A stretch of DNA of 36,853 nt. Source: Acinetobacter portensis. Its GTDB lineage: Bacteria > Pseudomonadota > Gammaproteobacteria > Pseudomonadales > Moraxellaceae. The stretch's first letter is position 1; the number at the start of each line of letters is the position of its first letter. Location of the stretch: assembly GCF_009372215.1 (NCBI RefSeq), contig NZ_LWRV01000068.1, positions 1-36,853 of the forward strand. Direction: 5' to 3'. Positions 36,302-36,853 of this stretch are shown here, piece by piece. The notes under the pieces were generated by a model. The model did not search any database and was not told the origin of the DNA. It saw only the letters and a list, made by a program, of their open reading frames with translations. Made by a program: the position numbers and the translations under genes.

Positions 36302-36799
36302 CTAAGATAAATGTGAAAAAATTTTATTAAAAAACGACTTAATTTTTTCCCAAAAACTCAACTCTTTGTCTACACATTTATTATTTTTAAAATCATAATC
36401 TTGTATAACATAATCCTCATTTTTTTTTGCTATACAAAAATCTGTCAGATAGGCTATGTTAGTAGCACCTAAAGTAACATTATAAAGCGTATCTAACTTA
36501 GCCTCCAATAATGAAAAATCTTTTATTTTTATGCAGTTACTAGTATTAGGGAGCTGAGTTAGGGAAGTGTTTACATAAGACCAACTTTCTCCAGCCTCAG
36601 GGTTTTCACCCGAAACAACCACACTAAAACTACTTTTCCTATTCTCATCATCTACAGAAAAACAAGGACTATTATCCTTCATTGAAATTATTACAGCCCC
36701 ACCTCTATAAGGATTAGAAATAGCGTATGAAAAATTTGGAAGAAGCAGTAAAAATATTATGTAGCTAATATTTCTAGTATTGTATAGGTTCTTTCCCAT
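36302..36799 (-). CDS. Hypothetical secreted protein, possible immunity-type protein
   Basis: Protein of 165 aa from ATG 36799 (GGGA about 9 nt upstream); the frame also has an ATG at 36814 without a Shine-Dalgarno sequence. It has a clear signal peptide (hydrophobic YIIFLLLLPNFSYA, cleavage likely after Ala26), then a periplasmic domain. Cys-containing segments such as SPCFSVDDENR, NTSNCIKIKD and LTDFCIAKK come with a final NKCV and an amphipathic C-terminal helix. The spacing recalls, from memory, small periplasmic proteins of Acinetobacter annotated as putative type VI secretion immunity lipoproteins, though here no lipobox is present. The gene is isolated at the window edge, so the partner would be outside. 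Function unproven. Confidence 0.5.
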   Translation of the reverse strand: MGKNLYNTRNISYIIFLLLLPNFSYAISNPYRGGAVIISMKDNSPCFSVDDENRKSSFSVVVSGENPEAGESWSYVNTSLTQLPNTSNCIKIKDFSLLEAKLDTLYNVTLGATNIAYLTDFCIAKKNEDYVIQDYDFKNNKCVDKELSFWEKIKSFFNKIFSHLS

Positions 36800-36853
36800 A
36801 ATAAAGTTTCCCATGGTTCTTTGAGATTAAATTTTTGGTGGTGTTTCCAAAAG

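Noticed and set aside
36302..36853. Insertion-sequence transposase at the right end
   Set aside because: The inverted repeat suggested one, but the adjacent frame encodes a signal-peptide protein without any transposase motif.

Overview
The window looks like a chromosomal segment of an Acinetobacter-type gammaproteobacterium (Moraxellaceae). Reasons: low GC; the PBP2, GdhA, TrpRS, CarA and FtsH sequences read as Acinetobacter-like; trpS borders a candidate small RNA at the place where A. baylyi carries Aar; and the gene neighbourhoods carA-carB-greA, yhbY/rlmE-ftsH-folP and rsxB-nth are typical of gammaproteobacteria. Most of the window is core genome. No CRISPR array, rRNA, intact insertion sequence or phage gene is visible. 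One tRNA gene, tRNA-Leu(UAA), is present.

Layout. 1-344: candidate sRNA and the trpS terminator. 345-1358: trpS (-). 1677-5632 (+): YedI-like and YpfJ-like envelope proteins, then a Na+/H+ antiporter followed closely by an alkyltransferase-like (ATL) DNA repair protein. 5678-7227 (-): a universal stress protein and a two-gene YeeE/YedE half-transporter pair. 7373-9107 (-): accessory genes, namely a stand-alone DUF4062 protein and a CatB/Vat-like acetyltransferase, the latter just downstream of photolyase phrB (to 10577). 10709-15679 (-): greA, carB and carA. The carA leader holds two nested terminator-like hairpins behind a good promoter. 15988-16479 (+): a coiled-coil protein. 16592-17465 (-): a DOMON-like protein and yhbY. 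17820-21486 (+): rlmE, ftsH, folP. 21650-24702: small proteins of unknown function, tRNA-Leu, a TauE-like permease and a Pro/Asn-rich lipoprotein. 24747-27356 (-): rsmD and mrdA (PBP2). 28107-30451 (+): a DUF445 membrane protein, adk and a small membrane protein. 30471-31956 (-): nth and an RnfB-like ferredoxin without the other Rnf subunits. 32288-33631 (+): gdhA. 33772-36058 (-): a META/DUF4377 lipoprotein, a YgiD-type dioxygenase and rlmH. 36242-36853: a perfect 20-bp inverted repeat and a secreted orphan protein, probably the edge of an accessory region.

Functional themes are pyrimidine/arginine precursor synthesis (carAB), nitrogen assimilation (gdhA), folate synthesis (folP), rRNA maturation (rlmE, yhbY, rsmD, rlmH), membrane proteolysis (ftsH), cell elongation (mrdA) and DNA repair (phrB, nth, ATL). 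Four genes (carA, ftsH, gdhA and the small membrane protein) appear to start with TTG, each behind a good Shine-Dalgarno sequence.

The most interesting non-routine signals are the carA leader, the candidate Aar-type sRNA, the DUF4062 gene with its own terminator, the orphan RnfB, the hairpins that contain stop codons, the palindrome over the tRNA 3' end, and the 20-bp inverted repeat beside the orphan secreted protein. None is conclusive proof of a new system. All calls come from reading the sequence; no database was searched.
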